64,000 nucleotides of DNA, from NCBI GenBank assembly GCA_046328225.1, contig JAXLWZ010000011.1:72398-136397 (forward strand). Reading direction: 5' to 3'. Positions 44,299-52,825 of the stretch are shown one piece after another. Each line of letters starts with the position of its first letter. The first letter of the stretch is position 1. The notes below the pieces were generated by a model that worked only from the letters and a program-made list of their open reading frames with translations, ran no database searches and had not been told where the DNA came from. This DNA comes from Amarobacillus sp046328225 (lineage in GTDB: Bacteria > Chloroflexota > Dehalococcoidia > Tepidiformales > Tepidiformaceae). A program made the position numbers and the translations under genes.

Positions 44299-44763
44299 AT
44301 GGGTACGATTCTGCAACTGAACGTCTCCGGCGGGGGTGTGCCGAAGGTGGCCGTGCCGGAGGCGGAGGTCGGCGAGCTGGGGATTGTGGGTGATGTGCAG
44401 AACAACACGCGCGACCACGGCGGCCCGGAGCGCGCGCTCTGCCTCTTCGCCATCGAACGGATCGAGGCGCTGCGCGGCGAAGGGCACCCCATCGCTCCCG
44501 GGACGGCGGGCGAGAACATCACCACCGAGGGCCTCGACTGGGACCGCGTGACGGCGGGCGCGCGGCTGCGTCTCGGCGCCGATGTGCTCATCGAAATCAC
44601 GCGTGACACCGCCCCCTGCAAGACGATCGCGGGGTCGTTCGTGGACGGCGAGTTCGTGCGCATCAGCGAGAAGCTGCACCCCGGCTGGAGCCGCGTCTAC
44701 GCGCGCGTGCTCGCCGGCGGTATCGTGCGCCCGGGCGACGCCATCGAGTTCGTGGAGGCGTGA
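44299..44763 (+). CDS. MOSC-domain protein
   Basis: The 154-residue protein is a stand-alone MOSC domain: ILQLNVSGGGVPKVAVPEAEVGELGI, HGGPERALCLFAIERIEALR, GTAGENITTEGLDW and TRDTAPCKTIA with the conserved Cys that binds the pterin-linked sulfur. The family handles molybdenum-cofactor sulfur. TACGCT ends 6 nt before the ATG. Confidence 0.9.
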   Translation: MGTILQLNVSGGGVPKVAVPEAEVGELGIVGDVQNNTRDHGGPERALCLFAIERIEALRGEGHPIAPGTAGENITTEGLDWDRVTAGARLRLGADVLIEITRDTAPCKTIAGSFVDGEFVRISEKLHPGWSRVYARVLAGGIVRPGDAIEFVEA

Positions 44764-44764
44764 G

Positions 44765-45070
44765 ATGGACCGGTACGAGCGCAAGGCCTCGCGCGAGGAA
44801 GCGGATCGCGGCGCGCTCTTCATCCTGAAAACCGCGCTGCCCTACTTCCCGCCGCCGGGGACGCCGTTCGCGCTGGAGACGCGGGCAGGCGTGCGCGAAG
44901 CCGCCATCGAATCCGAGCACTGCCTCTGCCGCGGCCCGGAGAAGCCGCACGAGCACTGGTGGCTCCCGCTCGATGGGCTGGCGAAGGGCCGGATGGTGGC
45001 CGTGCTCGCGCCGGACGCGCCGGGCGGCGCCTACCGCCTGCGCATCGCCGAACCCGGTCCGCGCGCATGA
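44765..45070 (+). CDS. Hypothetical protein
   Basis: The 101-residue protein (MDRYERKASREEADRGALF to IAEPGPRA) has a histidine/cysteine patch EHCLCRGPEKPHEHWWLPL that might bind a metal. Not recognised. It begins one base after the MOSC stop and overlaps the next gene by 4 bp, so MOSC and the two following genes form an operon. Confidence 0.6.
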   Translation: MDRYERKASREEADRGALFILKTALPYFPPPGTPFALETRAGVREAAIESEHCLCRGPEKPHEHWWLPLDGLAKGRMVAVLAPDAPGGAYRLRIAEPGPRA

Positions 45071-45462
45071 CCTCGCGGCCGCGGATCGCGCGCGACCCGC
45101 TGTCGCTGTCGATGTGGCTGGACGCCGCCTGCGAGCTCGCGGGCGCGGTCGTGATTGTCCTGCTGGCGGGGGCGATCGAGGGCTCGACCGGCCTCGCGCG
45201 CGAACTGGCCTATGTCTCGGCTGGCGTGTTCCTGGTGGCCGCGGTGGTCGTGGGGGTGATGGCGCGCGGCGGGCGGCGCTCCTCGGCGCGGCTGCTTGCG
45301 GGCGGGAACATCGCCGGCGGAGTGGTGCTGTGGGTGGCGGTGGCGGCGCGCTGGGGCGACCTCGAACCCGGCGCGCGCTGGGTGCTCGCCGCCATGGGCG
45401 ACAGCTTCATCCTCATCGGCGCCCTCGAGTGGCTCGCCCTACGTCTCACGCGGGAGCGGTGA
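45067..45462 (+). CDS. Four-helix membrane protein
   Basis: The 131-residue protein has four predicted helices (ELAGAVVIVLLAGAI, LAYVSAGVFLVAAVVVGVMA, NIAGGVVLWVAVAARW, FILIGALEWLALRL). Not recognised. ATGA overlap with the preceding gene. Confidence 0.6.
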   Translation: MTSRPRIARDPLSLSMWLDAACELAGAVVIVLLAGAIEGSTGLARELAYVSAGVFLVAAVVVGVMARGGRRSSARLLAGGNIAGGVVLWVAVAARWGDLEPGARWVLAAMGDSFILIGALEWLALRLTRER

Positions 45463-45464
45463 GG

Positions 45465-45788
45465 ATGATTCAAGAGCGGGACTTCGAGGGCGTTCTGGTG
45501 GAGTGTTCCCTGGAACGGTGGCAGGAGAAGCTAATTGGGAGCCATCCGGAGCTGGAAGGCCGGATGGATGAGGTCCGGCGTGCGATCGCCCATCCGCGCC
45601 TTGTGCTGGCCGATACCAGCTACACTAATCGAAAGCACCACGTGATCGAGGTGGCGCCGAGGCTGTTCCTCGATGTAGTCGTCGAGTACCGGTACCTGCC
45701 GGTGGGCATCAGGGGACGCGTCGTGACGGCTTTTCTGCGGCGCCGCCTTTCGGGCGGTAATCGGCTCTTCTCCAACGGAGGTCTATAG
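45465..45788 (+). CDS. Possible RelE/PBECR-like nuclease toxin
   Basis: The 107-residue protein has the pattern of phage-barnase/EndoU/RelE-like domains: an early HPE (GSHPELEGRMDEVRRAIAHPRLVLAD), Tyr-Arg rich strands (EVAPRLFLDVVVEYRY) and TAFLRRRL at the end. Such domains are often RNase toxins. The adjacent small acidic gene is the likely antitoxin, so the pair resembles a toxin/antitoxin module. Assignment is from pattern only. Confidence 0.5.
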   Translation: MIQERDFEGVLVECSLERWQEKLIGSHPELEGRMDEVRRAIAHPRLVLADTSYTNRKHHVIEVAPRLFLDVVVEYRYLPVGIRGRVVTAFLRRRLSGGNRLFSNGGL

Positions 45789-45790
45789 CG

Positions 45791-46183
45791 ATGACCGCGA
45801 CGCTCACCCTGGACCTGAATGGCCTTCGCGACGTGACCTTCCGGTACGACGAAGAGTGCGATGTCGCGTCGGTGTTTCTCGGCGAACCCCGTGAAGCGAT
45901 CACCGAAGAGGCCGGCGACGGCTGGTATATCCGCGAAACCGATGGGGCGATCAGCGGGCTCGAACTCCATGGGTTTCGCGAGCGGTTCCTCGCCGAGCCG
46001 TTCCATGCCGGGGTGACCGCGCCGGTGATCAGCGAGCTGGAAGAGGCCGCCGGCCACTCCCTCCGAGAGGGAATCGCCATCTCGGCGCCCGCGGAGGCGC
46101 TCCCCGCGACAGCGCGATGGTTCGTGCTCGTCCTCGGCGAAGCCGCGGCCCGGTTCGAACTCGACCGCGCCGCGCACCCCTGA
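45791..46183 (+). CDS. DUF2283-like small protein, possible antitoxin
   Basis: The 130-residue protein starts with strands typical of DUF2283 (VTFRYDEECDVASVFLGEPREAITEEAGDGWYIRETDGAISGLELHGF). Proteins of this family commonly neighbour DUF4258/PBECR-type toxins, which matches here. The acidic character would suit an antitoxin. It starts 2 bp after the previous stop and ends 5 bp before the metH stop (convergent). Confidence 0.6.
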   Translation: MTATLTLDLNGLRDVTFRYDEECDVASVFLGEPREAITEEAGDGWYIRETDGAISGLELHGFRERFLAEPFHAGVTAPVISELEEAAGHSLREGIAISAPAEALPATARWFVLVLGEAAARFELDRAAHP

Positions 46184-46188
46184 CGCCC

Positions 46189-49100
46189 CTACTTCACCAC
46201 GAAGTAGCGCGCCTCCGGGTGGTGGACCATGAGCGAGGCGGTGGTCTGCTCGGGGTGCCACTGGAAGGTTTCGCTGAGTTCGACGCCGATGCGTGACGGC
46301 TGCAGGAGGGTGTCGATGCCCTTCTGTTCTTCGAGATCCGGGCAGGCGGGGTAGCCGAAGGCGTAGCGCGCGCCCTGGTACTGCTGCTGGAAGAGCTCCT
46401 TCGTGGTCGCGCCATCGGCCCCGGCGATGCCCAGTTCCTCGCGCATGCGCTTGTGCCATAGCTCGGCCAGCGCCTCGGCGCTTTCGACCGCGAAGCCGTG
46501 GAAGTGGAGGTAATCGCGGTATTCGTTGGCGGCGAACAGCTCCTTCGCGAACTCCGTCGCCTTCGGGCCCATGGTCACGAGCGCGATGCCGAGCACGTCG
46601 TACTCACCTTCGCCGCCGCGGAAGAAGTCGGCGATGCAGAGGTGGCGGCCATCGGCCTGGCGGGGGAAGTGGAAGCGGACGGGTTGGCCGACAGGTGCGC
46701 CGCCTTCGAAGCCGGGCCAGGCGAGGAGGTCGTCGCCTTCGGCGCGGGCGGGGAACCAGCCGTAGATGGCCTGGGGCACGAGCAGCTGCTCGGCGATGGC
46801 GCGCTCCTGCATGCGCCGGAACACGGGCTGCACTTCGTTTTCGATAAACGCCGCGTACTCAGCCTCGCCGCGCTGGCCGCGCTGGTACTGCCACTGGCCG
46901 CGGAAGAGCGCGGTCGTATTGATGAACGGGAAGATGTCGCGCAGGGGGATGCCCCGGACGACGCGCGCGCCCCAGAAGGGCGGCGCCGGGATTTTCGGCG
47001 CGGGCTGCACGTCCGAACGCGTGCCCGGCGGCGGGCCCACCCGTTCGAGCGTGGGCGTGACCGCGCGCACGGGGTCGTAGCCGGTCTCTTCGGACGAGAC
47101 GACGCGCCCGCCGCGGGTGAGCACGGGGAGCGGCTCGCCGGCGCGCACGGCCGTCATCACGCGGTCGAGTGTGGCGAGCCCTTCGAAGGCGTCCTGGCAG
47201 TAGTACACGCTGCCGTGATAGATGGCGCGCAGGTCTTCCTCGACGTATTTGCGGGTGAGGGCGGCGCCGCCGAGGAGCACGGGGTAGTGCGTCAGCTCGC
47301 GGGCGTTCAGCTCCTCCAGGTCCTCGCGCATGACGACCGTGCTCTTCACGAGCAGGCCGCTGAGGCCGATGGCGTCGGCGCGCACCTCCGCGGCCTTCTC
47401 GATGACGTTCTGGATGGGCTGCTTGATGCCCAGGTTGTGCGTCGTGTAGCCGTTATTCGAAAGGATGATATCGACCAGGTTCTTGCCGATGTCGTGGACG
47501 TCGCCGCGCACCGTCGCGAGCACGATCGTGCCCTTGCCGCTGCCTTCCGTCTTCTCCATGTGCGGTTCCAGGTGCGCGACCGCCGTCTTCATGGTCTCGG
47601 CGCTCTGGAGCACGAAGGGGAGTTGCATCTTGCCCGAACCGAAGAGGTCGCCGACGACGCGCATGCCCTCGAGCAGGTGCTGATTGATGATGGTGAGCGC
47701 GTCCATGCGGCCGAGCGCTTCCTCGAGGTCGGCTTCGATGCCGCGGCGGTCGCCATCGACGATGCGCTGGCGGAGGCGCTCCTCGACGGGGAGGGCGGTG
47801 CGGTCGACCTTCACGGCTTTCTCGGCTTCGACGCCTTCGAAGAGCGCGATGAAGGCGTGCAGGGGATCGTAGCCTTCGCGGCGGCGGTCGTGAATGAGGT
47901 CGCGAGCGGCCTGGAGCTGGGCCTCGGGGATGCGGTTCAGAGGCAGGATCTGGCGCGCGTTCACGATCGCGGCATCGAGCCCGGCCTCGATCGCTTCGTA
48001 CAGGAAGACGGAGTTGAGCACGCGCCGGGCGGCCGGCTTGAGCCCGAACGACACATTCGAAACGCCGAGGATGGTGTTCACGCCGGGGAGCTCGGCCTTC
48101 ACGCGGCGGATCGCTTCGAGCGTCTCCATCGCGTCCTTGCGGAGGTCCTCCTGCCCGCCCGAGAGCGGGAAGGTGAGCATGTCGAAGACGAGGTCCTGGG
48201 GTTCGAGGCCGTAGCGGTTCACGGCGATCTCGTGGATGCGGTGGGCGACGCGCAGCTTCCAATCGGCCGTGCGCGCCTGGCCCTCCTCGTCGATCACGAG
48301 GGCGACGGCGGCGGCGCCGTGCCGCTTGATCAGCGGCAGCAGGCGGGTGATCTTCCGTTCGCCATCCTCGAGGTTGATGGAGTTGACGATGGCCTTGCCG
48401 CCGTACAGCTTCAGCGCCGCCTCCACCACGGCCACCTCGGTCGAATCGAACATCAGCGGCAGCGTCGACTGGGTGCGAAGGGCGGAGACGAAGGTGGTCA
48501 TGTCGGGCACGCCGTCGCGGCCGACGTAATCGACCATGACATCGAGGACGTGGGCGCCCTCGGCGGTCTGCTCCTTCGCGAGCGCGGTCATGCCATCGAG
48601 GTCGCCGGCGAGGAGGAGGTCGCGGAAGGCACGCGAACCGGTCGCGTTCATGCGTTCGCCCACGACGAGGAACGAGGTCTCCTGGCGGAAGGGGACGCTG
48701 GTATAAAGGGAAGCGCAGGCGCCGGGGGAATCGTCGCCGCCGGTGGCGGGCGCGCCGGGGCCGGCGAGGAAGCGCGCGGCCGAGGGACGCTGCTTCGGCG
48801 CGCGGCGGCCGACGCGCGCGATGGCGGCTTCGTACATCGCGGGCGTGGTGCCACAGCAGCCGGCGGCGATGTTGATGCCGAACTCGTTCACGAAAATCTC
48901 GTGGTAGCGCGCGAAGTCGTCGGGCGTGAGCGTGTAGCACGCCTGCCCATCCACCACTTCCGGCAGCCCCGCGTTGGGGCCGATGAACACCGGCCGGCGG
49001 CTGTTTTCGGCCAGGTGGCGAACGTGCTCGACCATCTGCTCGGGGCCGGTCGCGCAGTTGATGCCGATGATGTCGACGACGTCCATCGCCTCCAGCGCCG

Positions 49101-49764
49101 TCAGCGCGCAGGCGATGTCGCTGCCCAGGAGCATCGTGCCCGTGGTCTCGATCGTGACGCTGGCGACCACGGGGATGCGGCGGCCGGTTTCGGCGAAGAC
49201 ATCGGCGATGGCGGCGAGCGCGGCCTTCGTCTGGAGCAGGTCCTGGCAGGTCTCGACCTTGAGGACGTCGATGCCGCCTTCGAGGAGGCCGAGCGCCTGC
49301 TCGCGGTAGGAGCGCACGAGCTCGTCCCAGGCGATGTGGCCGAGGGAGGGAAGGCGCGTGCCCGGGCCCATGGTGCCGAAGGCGTAGCGCGGCCATTCGG
49401 GGGTGCTGAAGCTATCGCGCACCTCGCCGATGACCTGGGCGGCGAGCCGATTCAGCTCGCGCGTGCGGCCATCGAGCCCGAATTCGGCGAAGACGACCTC
49501 GTTCGCACCGAAGGAGCAGGAATCGACGGCATCGCAGCCGGCTTCGTAGAACATCCGGTACACGCGACGCAGGATCTCCGGGTTGCTGACGTTGAGCCAT
49601 TCGGGGCAGCCGTCGTGCGTCTCCTCGCGATCCGTGCCCGGGTAGGCGACGTAATCCTTCTCCGTGAGGTTGATGGAGAGCAGCGTCGAGCCGATCGGGC
49701 CGGCGGCGAAGAGGACGTTTTCGCGCAGGCGATTGAGCAACGGGTGGTCGAGGGGCGTGTACAT
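46189..49764 (-). CDS. metH: Cobalamin-dependent methionine synthase
   Basis: The 1191-residue protein carries all four MetH modules: homocysteine domain with zinc cysteines C237 and C303/C304, folate (pterin) domain (ERMNATGSRAFRDLLLAGDLDGM), cap and B12 domain with DxHxxG at 755-760 (H757, lower axial ligand), and the SAM-reactivation domain with RxxxGYxACPDLE. It methylates homocysteine using 5-methyl-THF and B12. Slightly shorter than the E. coli enzyme. TACGCT lies 8 nt before the ATG; there is no leader, so no B12 or SAM riboswitch can regulate it at the mRNA. Confidence 0.95.
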   Translation of the reverse strand: MYTPLDHPLLNRLRENVLFAAGPIGSTLLSINLTEKDYVAYPGTDREETHDGCPEWLNVSNPEILRRVYRMFYEAGCDAVDSCSFGANEVVFAEFGLDGRTRELNRLAAQVIGEVRDSFSTPEWPRYAFGTMGPGTRLPSLGHIAWDELVRSYREQALGLLEGGIDVLKVETCQDLLQTKAALAAIADVFAETGRRIPVVASVTIETTGTMLLGSDIACALTALEAMDVVDIIGINCATGPEQMVEHVRHLAENSRRPVFIGPNAGLPEVVDGQACYTLTPDDFARYHEIFVNEFGINIAAGCCGTTPAMYEAAIARVGRRAPKQRPSAARFLAGPGAPATGGDDSPGACASLYTSVPFRQETSFLVVGERMNATGSRAFRDLLLAGDLDGMTALAKEQTAEGAHVLDVMVDYVGRDGVPDMTTFVSALRTQSTLPLMFDSTEVAVVEAALKLYGGKAIVNSINLEDGERKITRLLPLIKRHGAAAVALVIDEEGQARTADWKLRVAHRIHEIAVNRYGLEPQDLVFDMLTFPLSGGQEDLRKDAMETLEAIRRVKAELPGVNTILGVSNVSFGLKPAARRVLNSVFLYEAIEAGLDAAIVNARQILPLNRIPEAQLQAARDLIHDRRREGYDPLHAFIALFEGVEAEKAVKVDRTALPVEERLRQRIVDGDRRGIEADLEEALGRMDALTIINQHLLEGMRVVGDLFGSGKMQLPFVLQSAETMKTAVAHLEPHMEKTEGSGKGTIVLATVRGDVHDIGKNLVDIILSNNGYTTHNLGIKQPIQNVIEKAAEVRADAIGLSGLLVKSTVVMREDLEELNARELTHYPVLLGGAALTRKYVEEDLRAIYHGSVYYCQDAFEGLATLDRVMTAVRAGEPLPVLTRGGRVVSSEETGYDPVRAVTPTLERVGPPPGTRSDVQPAPKIPAPPFWGARVVRGIPLRDIFPFINTTALFRGQWQYQRGQRGEAEYAAFIENEVQPVFRRMQERAIAEQLLVPQAIYGWFPARAEGDDLLAWPGFEGGAPVGQPVRFHFPRQADGRHLCIADFFRGGEGEYDVLGIALVTMGPKATEFAKELFAANEYRDYLHFHGFAVESAEALAELWHKRMREELGIAGADGATTKELFQQQYQGARYAFGYPACPDLEEQKGIDTLLQPSRIGVELSETFQWHPEQTTASLMVHHPEARYFVVK

Positions 49765-49825
49765 GCCGAACCAGCGTACAGGGCGGCGCGCGGGTGCGGC
49801 GAGCGAGTTCGGGGGGGGGGAAAGC

Positions 49826-49853
49826 GAAAGCGCCCCCGGGCGGAGGCGCTTTC
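49826..49853. terminator. Hairpin terminator
   Basis: GAAAGCGCC (49826-49834) pairs perfectly with 49845-49853. On the minus strand the stem is followed by CTTTCCCCCC, a weak pyrimidine tract, downstream of the small gene at 49883. Confidence 0.55.
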
Positions 49854-49882
49854 AAATTGGGGGGCTGAATCAGTCCGGGGGT

Positions 49883-50068
49883 TTACCCGGGGGTGAGCGC
49901 CGTGCGGATGGTGGCGAACTCGCGCTGCGCCCGCGAGAGGGCGCGCTGCAGGCGGTCGATGCGCATCAGGTGGGCGGCTTCGCGGCGATGCGAGATACGC
50001 GTCGAGAGAACGTCAAGCTCGGAGGAGCGAGCATGGGCGAGGGCTTCGAGGGCGGTATGGCTGTACAT
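49883..50068 (-). CDS. Hypothetical small protein (61 residues)
   Basis: The protein starts MYSHTALEALAHARSSELD, is helical and Arg/Ala-rich, and ends ATIRTALTPG. AAGGGAG is 8 nt before the ATG. A 20-bp dyad operator-like site lies 18 bp upstream, and a hairpin terminator lies downstream, so it is a compact regulated transcript. Not recognised. Confidence 0.6.
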   Translation of the reverse strand: MYSHTALEALAHARSSELDVLSTRISHRREAAHLMRIDRLQRALSRAQREFATIRTALTPG

Positions 50069-50085
50069 GGCTGCACTCCCTTGTA

Positions 50086-50105
50086 GTGAATGAATGTTCA
50101 TTTAC
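50086..50105. promoter_or_regulatory. Dyad operator, TetR-type
   Basis: GTGAATGAA and TTCATTTAC (8 of 9 matches) form a 20-bp inverted repeat with a 2-bp spacer, in an AT-rich gap unlike its GC-rich surroundings. TetR/AcrR regulators often bind such TGAATGAA..TTCATTCA operators. It probably controls the 61-residue gene and perhaps the cupredoxin gene. No regulator gene is adjacent. Confidence 0.6.
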
Positions 50106-50288
50106 TTTTATCGCCGTTTCAAGGGGTTTCGACAGGCTGATTCGCCCAACGTGAAACAAATTTACGAAGTGCCGCCGCCCCCGGGCGGGCTCGAATCGAT
50201 GAGGCGACATAAACATGGGGCTTCCCCCTTTGCACTCCGGGGCGTACGGTGATCCGTGCCCGTGGCGGGGCGCGGCTCCGAGGAACCT

Positions 50289-50840
50289 ATGTCGAACCCC
50301 TGGCATCGCCCGGTCCTGGCGGCGTTGGCCGCCGGGCTGCTGCTTGCCGGCGTCATCACGGTCTCGCTCGGCCGCGGCGGTACGAGCGCGAGCGCGGCCG
50401 GCACCGTGACGGTGGAGATCCTGGACAGCGGCTTCAACCCGCAGGTCTGCCAGGTGAACCGCAACGCCACGACCATCTATTGGAAGAACAAGAGCACGAA
50501 GGTGCGCCGCGTCGTCATCTCCAGCGGCATCGAAGGGCACCCCCTCTTCGATAGCGGCGACATCGCCATCGGCGAGACCACCACCGGCGGCGTCATCGTC
50601 AACCAGATCTGGGATCAGCAGTACTACGACGAGTACGAGCGCACGATGACGGGCCGGATCGTTTCGCCGCTGAGCCCGAGCGCGCAGATCGCGTGTTCGC
50701 CGCAGCCGCCGACGCCGACTCCCACGCCGACGCGCACGCCCACGCCGATCGCGCCGACGCCGGCGCCGATTCAGCTGCATCCGCGCTGCATCGGGCTGCA
50801 GGGTTGCGCCGTGATGCCCGTGATCGCGGGCGACGACTGA
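50289..50840 (+). CDS. Exported cupredoxin-like protein
   Basis: The 183-residue protein has a signal sequence (LAALAAGLLLAGVITVSLG, cleavage near ASA-A), then a cupredoxin-like beta domain (VTVEILDSGFNPQVCQVNRNATTIYWKNKSTKVRRVV) and a Pro/Thr-rich C-terminal region. The copper-ligand His residues of true plastocyanins are not obvious, so copper binding is uncertain. Confidence 0.65.
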   Translation: MSNPWHRPVLAALAAGLLLAGVITVSLGRGGTSASAAGTVTVEILDSGFNPQVCQVNRNATTIYWKNKSTKVRRVVISSGIEGHPLFDSGDIAIGETTTGGVIVNQIWDQQYYDEYERTMTGRIVSPLSPSAQIACSPQPPTPTPTPTRTPTPIAPTPAPIQLHPRCIGLQGCAVMPVIAGDD

Positions 50841-50953
50841 GCCGCGGGAAGGCCGTGGCGGCGGCCTTCACACCCATCGCTTGCCGGTTTTGCTAGACTG
50901 GGAGGCGAGCCCGTATCGAGCGGGCACGGAAACACAGCAGGAGTCCCTATCCC

Positions 50954-51325
50954 TTGGCCTTTGCCGATAAGCAAATCGCGTGCCGCGACTGCGGCGTCCA
51001 CTTCGTCTTCACCGCGGGCGAGCAAGAGTTTTATGCGAACAAGGGGCTCATGAACGAGCCCACGCGCTGCCAGTCGTGCCGTTCGGCGCGGCGGCAATCG
51101 CAGAGCACGCTGCAGGAGAACGACGGATACGTCCGCTACGGCAACTTCGCCAGCTTCGGCGGGAAGACCCCGCGGCAGATGCACCCGGCGGCCTGCGCCG
51201 ATTGCGGCCAGATGACGGAAGTGCCGTTCGTGCCGCGCGGTGAGCGTCCGGTCTACTGCAGCAACTGCTACAGCAAGATCAAGCCGCCGGCCCCGCGCGA
51301 GGACGCCCCCGCCCCCCGCCGCTAA
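50954..51325 (+). CDS. Double zinc-ribbon protein
   Basis: The 123-residue protein starts from TTG and has two CxxC pairs: C10/C13 with C39/C42 (probable CxxCxrd/CxxC ribbon), and a second pair in CADCGQMTEV and YCSNCYSKI. It resembles small zinc-ribbon proteins that bind nucleic acid; a cold-shock-protein-associated ribbon occurs in related bacteria. CAGGAG precedes the TTG and TAGACT is a likely -10 at 50893. Confidence 0.75.
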   Translation: MAFADKQIACRDCGVHFVFTAGEQEFYANKGLMNEPTRCQSCRSARRQSQSTLQENDGYVRYGNFASFGGKTPRQMHPAACADCGQMTEVPFVPRGERPVYCSNCYSKIKPPAPREDAPAPRR

Positions 51326-51368
51326 CCACAGACACCAGCCCCACCGCGGACGCGCTACCATGCGCGCT

Positions 51369-51650
51369 ATGGACCTCCTCCTGGCGCAGGTGGCGCGGCT
51401 GCTTGGGCTCGAACGCGCGGGGCTGACCGCCGAGGGTGCCCGTGCGGCCATCGCCGCGCGCCCGGGTGACCTTGGCCTCGCGCTCGTGGCGGAAGCCGCC
51501 GATAGCGACGATGTCACCGATGCCGAGAGCGCCCGTGTCTACCTCGCCGGCCGCCTGGCCGACCTGGTGACGCTGATTCCGCCGGCATCGGTCGAGGCCG
51601 TGCGCGCCGCCTTCGAAGCCGGAATCGCCGCCTGGGAGGCCGCGGGCTAA
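51369..51650 (+). CDS. Hypothetical helical protein
   Basis: The 93-residue protein (MDLLLAQVARLLGLERAGLT to AAFEAGIAAWEAAG) is Ala/Leu-rich and helical. Not recognised. TACCAT (51356-51361) ends 7 nt before the ATG at 51369, so this start is preferred over an ATG at 51360. Confidence 0.55.
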   Translation: MDLLLAQVARLLGLERAGLTAEGARAAIAARPGDLGLALVAEAADSDDVTDAESARVYLAGRLADLVTLIPPASVEAVRAAFEAGIAAWEAAG

Positions 51651-51665
51651 ACCAACGACAGCTCC

Positions 51666-51706
51666 CCCCAGGGGTAGCCCTGGCAACTGGGAACCGGGAA
51701 CTGCGT
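51666..51706. repeat. GGGAACT heptamer array
   Basis: The GGGGTAGCCC core is followed by GGCAACT, GGGAACC and GGGAACT units between the helical gene and the radical SAM promoter. Confidence 0.85.
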
Positions 51707-51738
51707 GCGGCGATTCCCCCGCGTGATAGACTCCCTCT

Positions 51739-52629
51739 ATGACTGCCAGCGAGCCCACTGATTTCGGCGACCGTCGTTTCGGCTCCGCCCTGGTCAACGT
51801 CACGAACGTCTGCAACCTTTCGTGCCGCCACTGCTTCGTCTTTCGCGCCGATAACCCGAACGCGCCGAAGGACAAGATGGACGACGCGACGATGCTCCAC
51901 CAGCTGGAGCAGCTGCGGGACCGCCACGGCATCCGTTCGATGCTGTTCATGGGCGGCGAGCCGATGATCCGCAAGAACCTGGTCATGCAGGCGATGCCGC
52001 TCTTCGAACGCTCGTCCATCGTCACGAACGGGACCTACGGCATCCCCTCGGTGCCCGGTCACCTGGTCACCGTCTCGCTCGATGGCCCGGAGGCGATGAA
52101 CGACCCCATCCGCGGCGAGGGCGTCTTCCAGAAGGTGAGGAAGGCCGTCTTCGACCGCGACCCGGCCGACGGCACGACCGTCATGCTGCAGATGACCATC
52201 ACCAAGGAGAACGCGCCGGGCATCGAGGCGTTCGTCGAGGAGGTGAAGGATTGGCCGGTCACGGGGATCGCCTTCACGTTCTACGTGCCCTCGCTCGGCG
52301 AGTCGTCCGAGCTCGCCTGGGATGACCTCCGCGAACGCGACGCCGTCATCGACCAGGTGATCGCGGTCAAGCAGAAGTACCCCGACCGGGTGAAGACGAA
52401 CCTGGGCGCGCTCGAAATGATGAAGTCGGACCGCGCGCTCTCGGTGACGGGCAAGGCGGGCGAGACCTGCGGCCTGCGCCAGATGCTGCCCCTCTATATG
52501 GGCGAAGGCGGCAACTTCGAGCGCACGTTCTGCTGCTACGGCAACAACGTCGATTGCTCCCGCTGCGGCGCCTACGCCGTCTTCAACGGCGCCTTCCACC
52601 GCCGCGCGGGCATCGAACTCGAGGAGTAG
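51739..52629 (+). CDS. Radical SAM protein with C-terminal cysteine cluster
   Basis: The 296-residue protein has the CxxxCxxC motif at C25, C29, C32 (CNLSCRHC), GGEP-type FMGGEPMIR, and a C-terminal set of five cysteines (C244, C265, C266, C273, C276) that probably binds a second iron-sulfur cluster, like SPASM/twitch enzymes. Such enzymes modify peptides, cofactors or small molecules. No peptide substrate gene is adjacent. TAGACT ends 6 nt before the ATG with an extended TG motif. Confidence 0.85.
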   Translation: MTASEPTDFGDRRFGSALVNVTNVCNLSCRHCFVFRADNPNAPKDKMDDATMLHQLEQLRDRHGIRSMLFMGGEPMIRKNLVMQAMPLFERSSIVTNGTYGIPSVPGHLVTVSLDGPEAMNDPIRGEGVFQKVRKAVFDRDPADGTTVMLQMTITKENAPGIEAFVEEVKDWPVTGIAFTFYVPSLGESSELAWDDLRERDAVIDQVIAVKQKYPDRVKTNLGALEMMKSDRALSVTGKAGETCGLRQMLPLYMGEGGNFERTFCCYGNNVDCSRCGAYAVFNGAFHRRAGIELEE

Positions 52630-52815
52630 CTGTTTTAGGAGCTGTTAGCTGTTGGCTATTAGCTGCTGGCGGGGCAACCCCGCGGGAGCTGTTAGCTGGC
52701 GGCTATTAGAGCCGCTGGCGGGGCAATCCCGGGGTTGGCTCGTCGCCCTCGCGGACATCCGGGCCGTACTGGCCTAAACGGGGTTGCCCCGCTAACAGCC
52801 AATAGCTAACAGCTA
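52627..52815. repeat. Inverted AGCTGTT-heptamer element (compound)
   Basis: Left arm AGCTGTTAGCTGTTGGC and core GCGGGGCAACCCCG, a second partial AGCTGTT block, a captured gene end (52745-52777), then CGGGGTTGCCCCG and the inverted arm to 52813. The stop of the radical SAM gene is in the first unit, and the last unit fuses to TATACT. Confidence 0.88.
52745..52777 (+). pseudogene. Captured 3' end of a Uma2 gene
   Basis: GCC-CTC-GCG-GAC-ATC-CGG-GCC encodes ALADIRAVLA-stop, matching the last codons of the intact Uma2 gene (LADIWAVLA-stop at 53375-53404). About 36 of 40 bp match, and the heptamer sequence that follows each is also alike. Confidence 0.7.
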
Positions 52816-52819
52816 TACT
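52814..52819 (+). promoter_or_regulatory. -10 hexamer TATACT formed at the end of a heptamer arm
   Basis: AGCTATACT blends a heptamer unit with a near-consensus -10; it ends 6 nt before the Uma2 ATG. Confidence 0.55.
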
Positions 52820-52825
52820 GCTCGA

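Noticed and set aside
49765..49825. SAM or cobalamin riboswitch upstream of metH
   Set aside because: The -10 lies 8 nt before the ATG, leaving no leader, and no riboswitch core sequence is visible.
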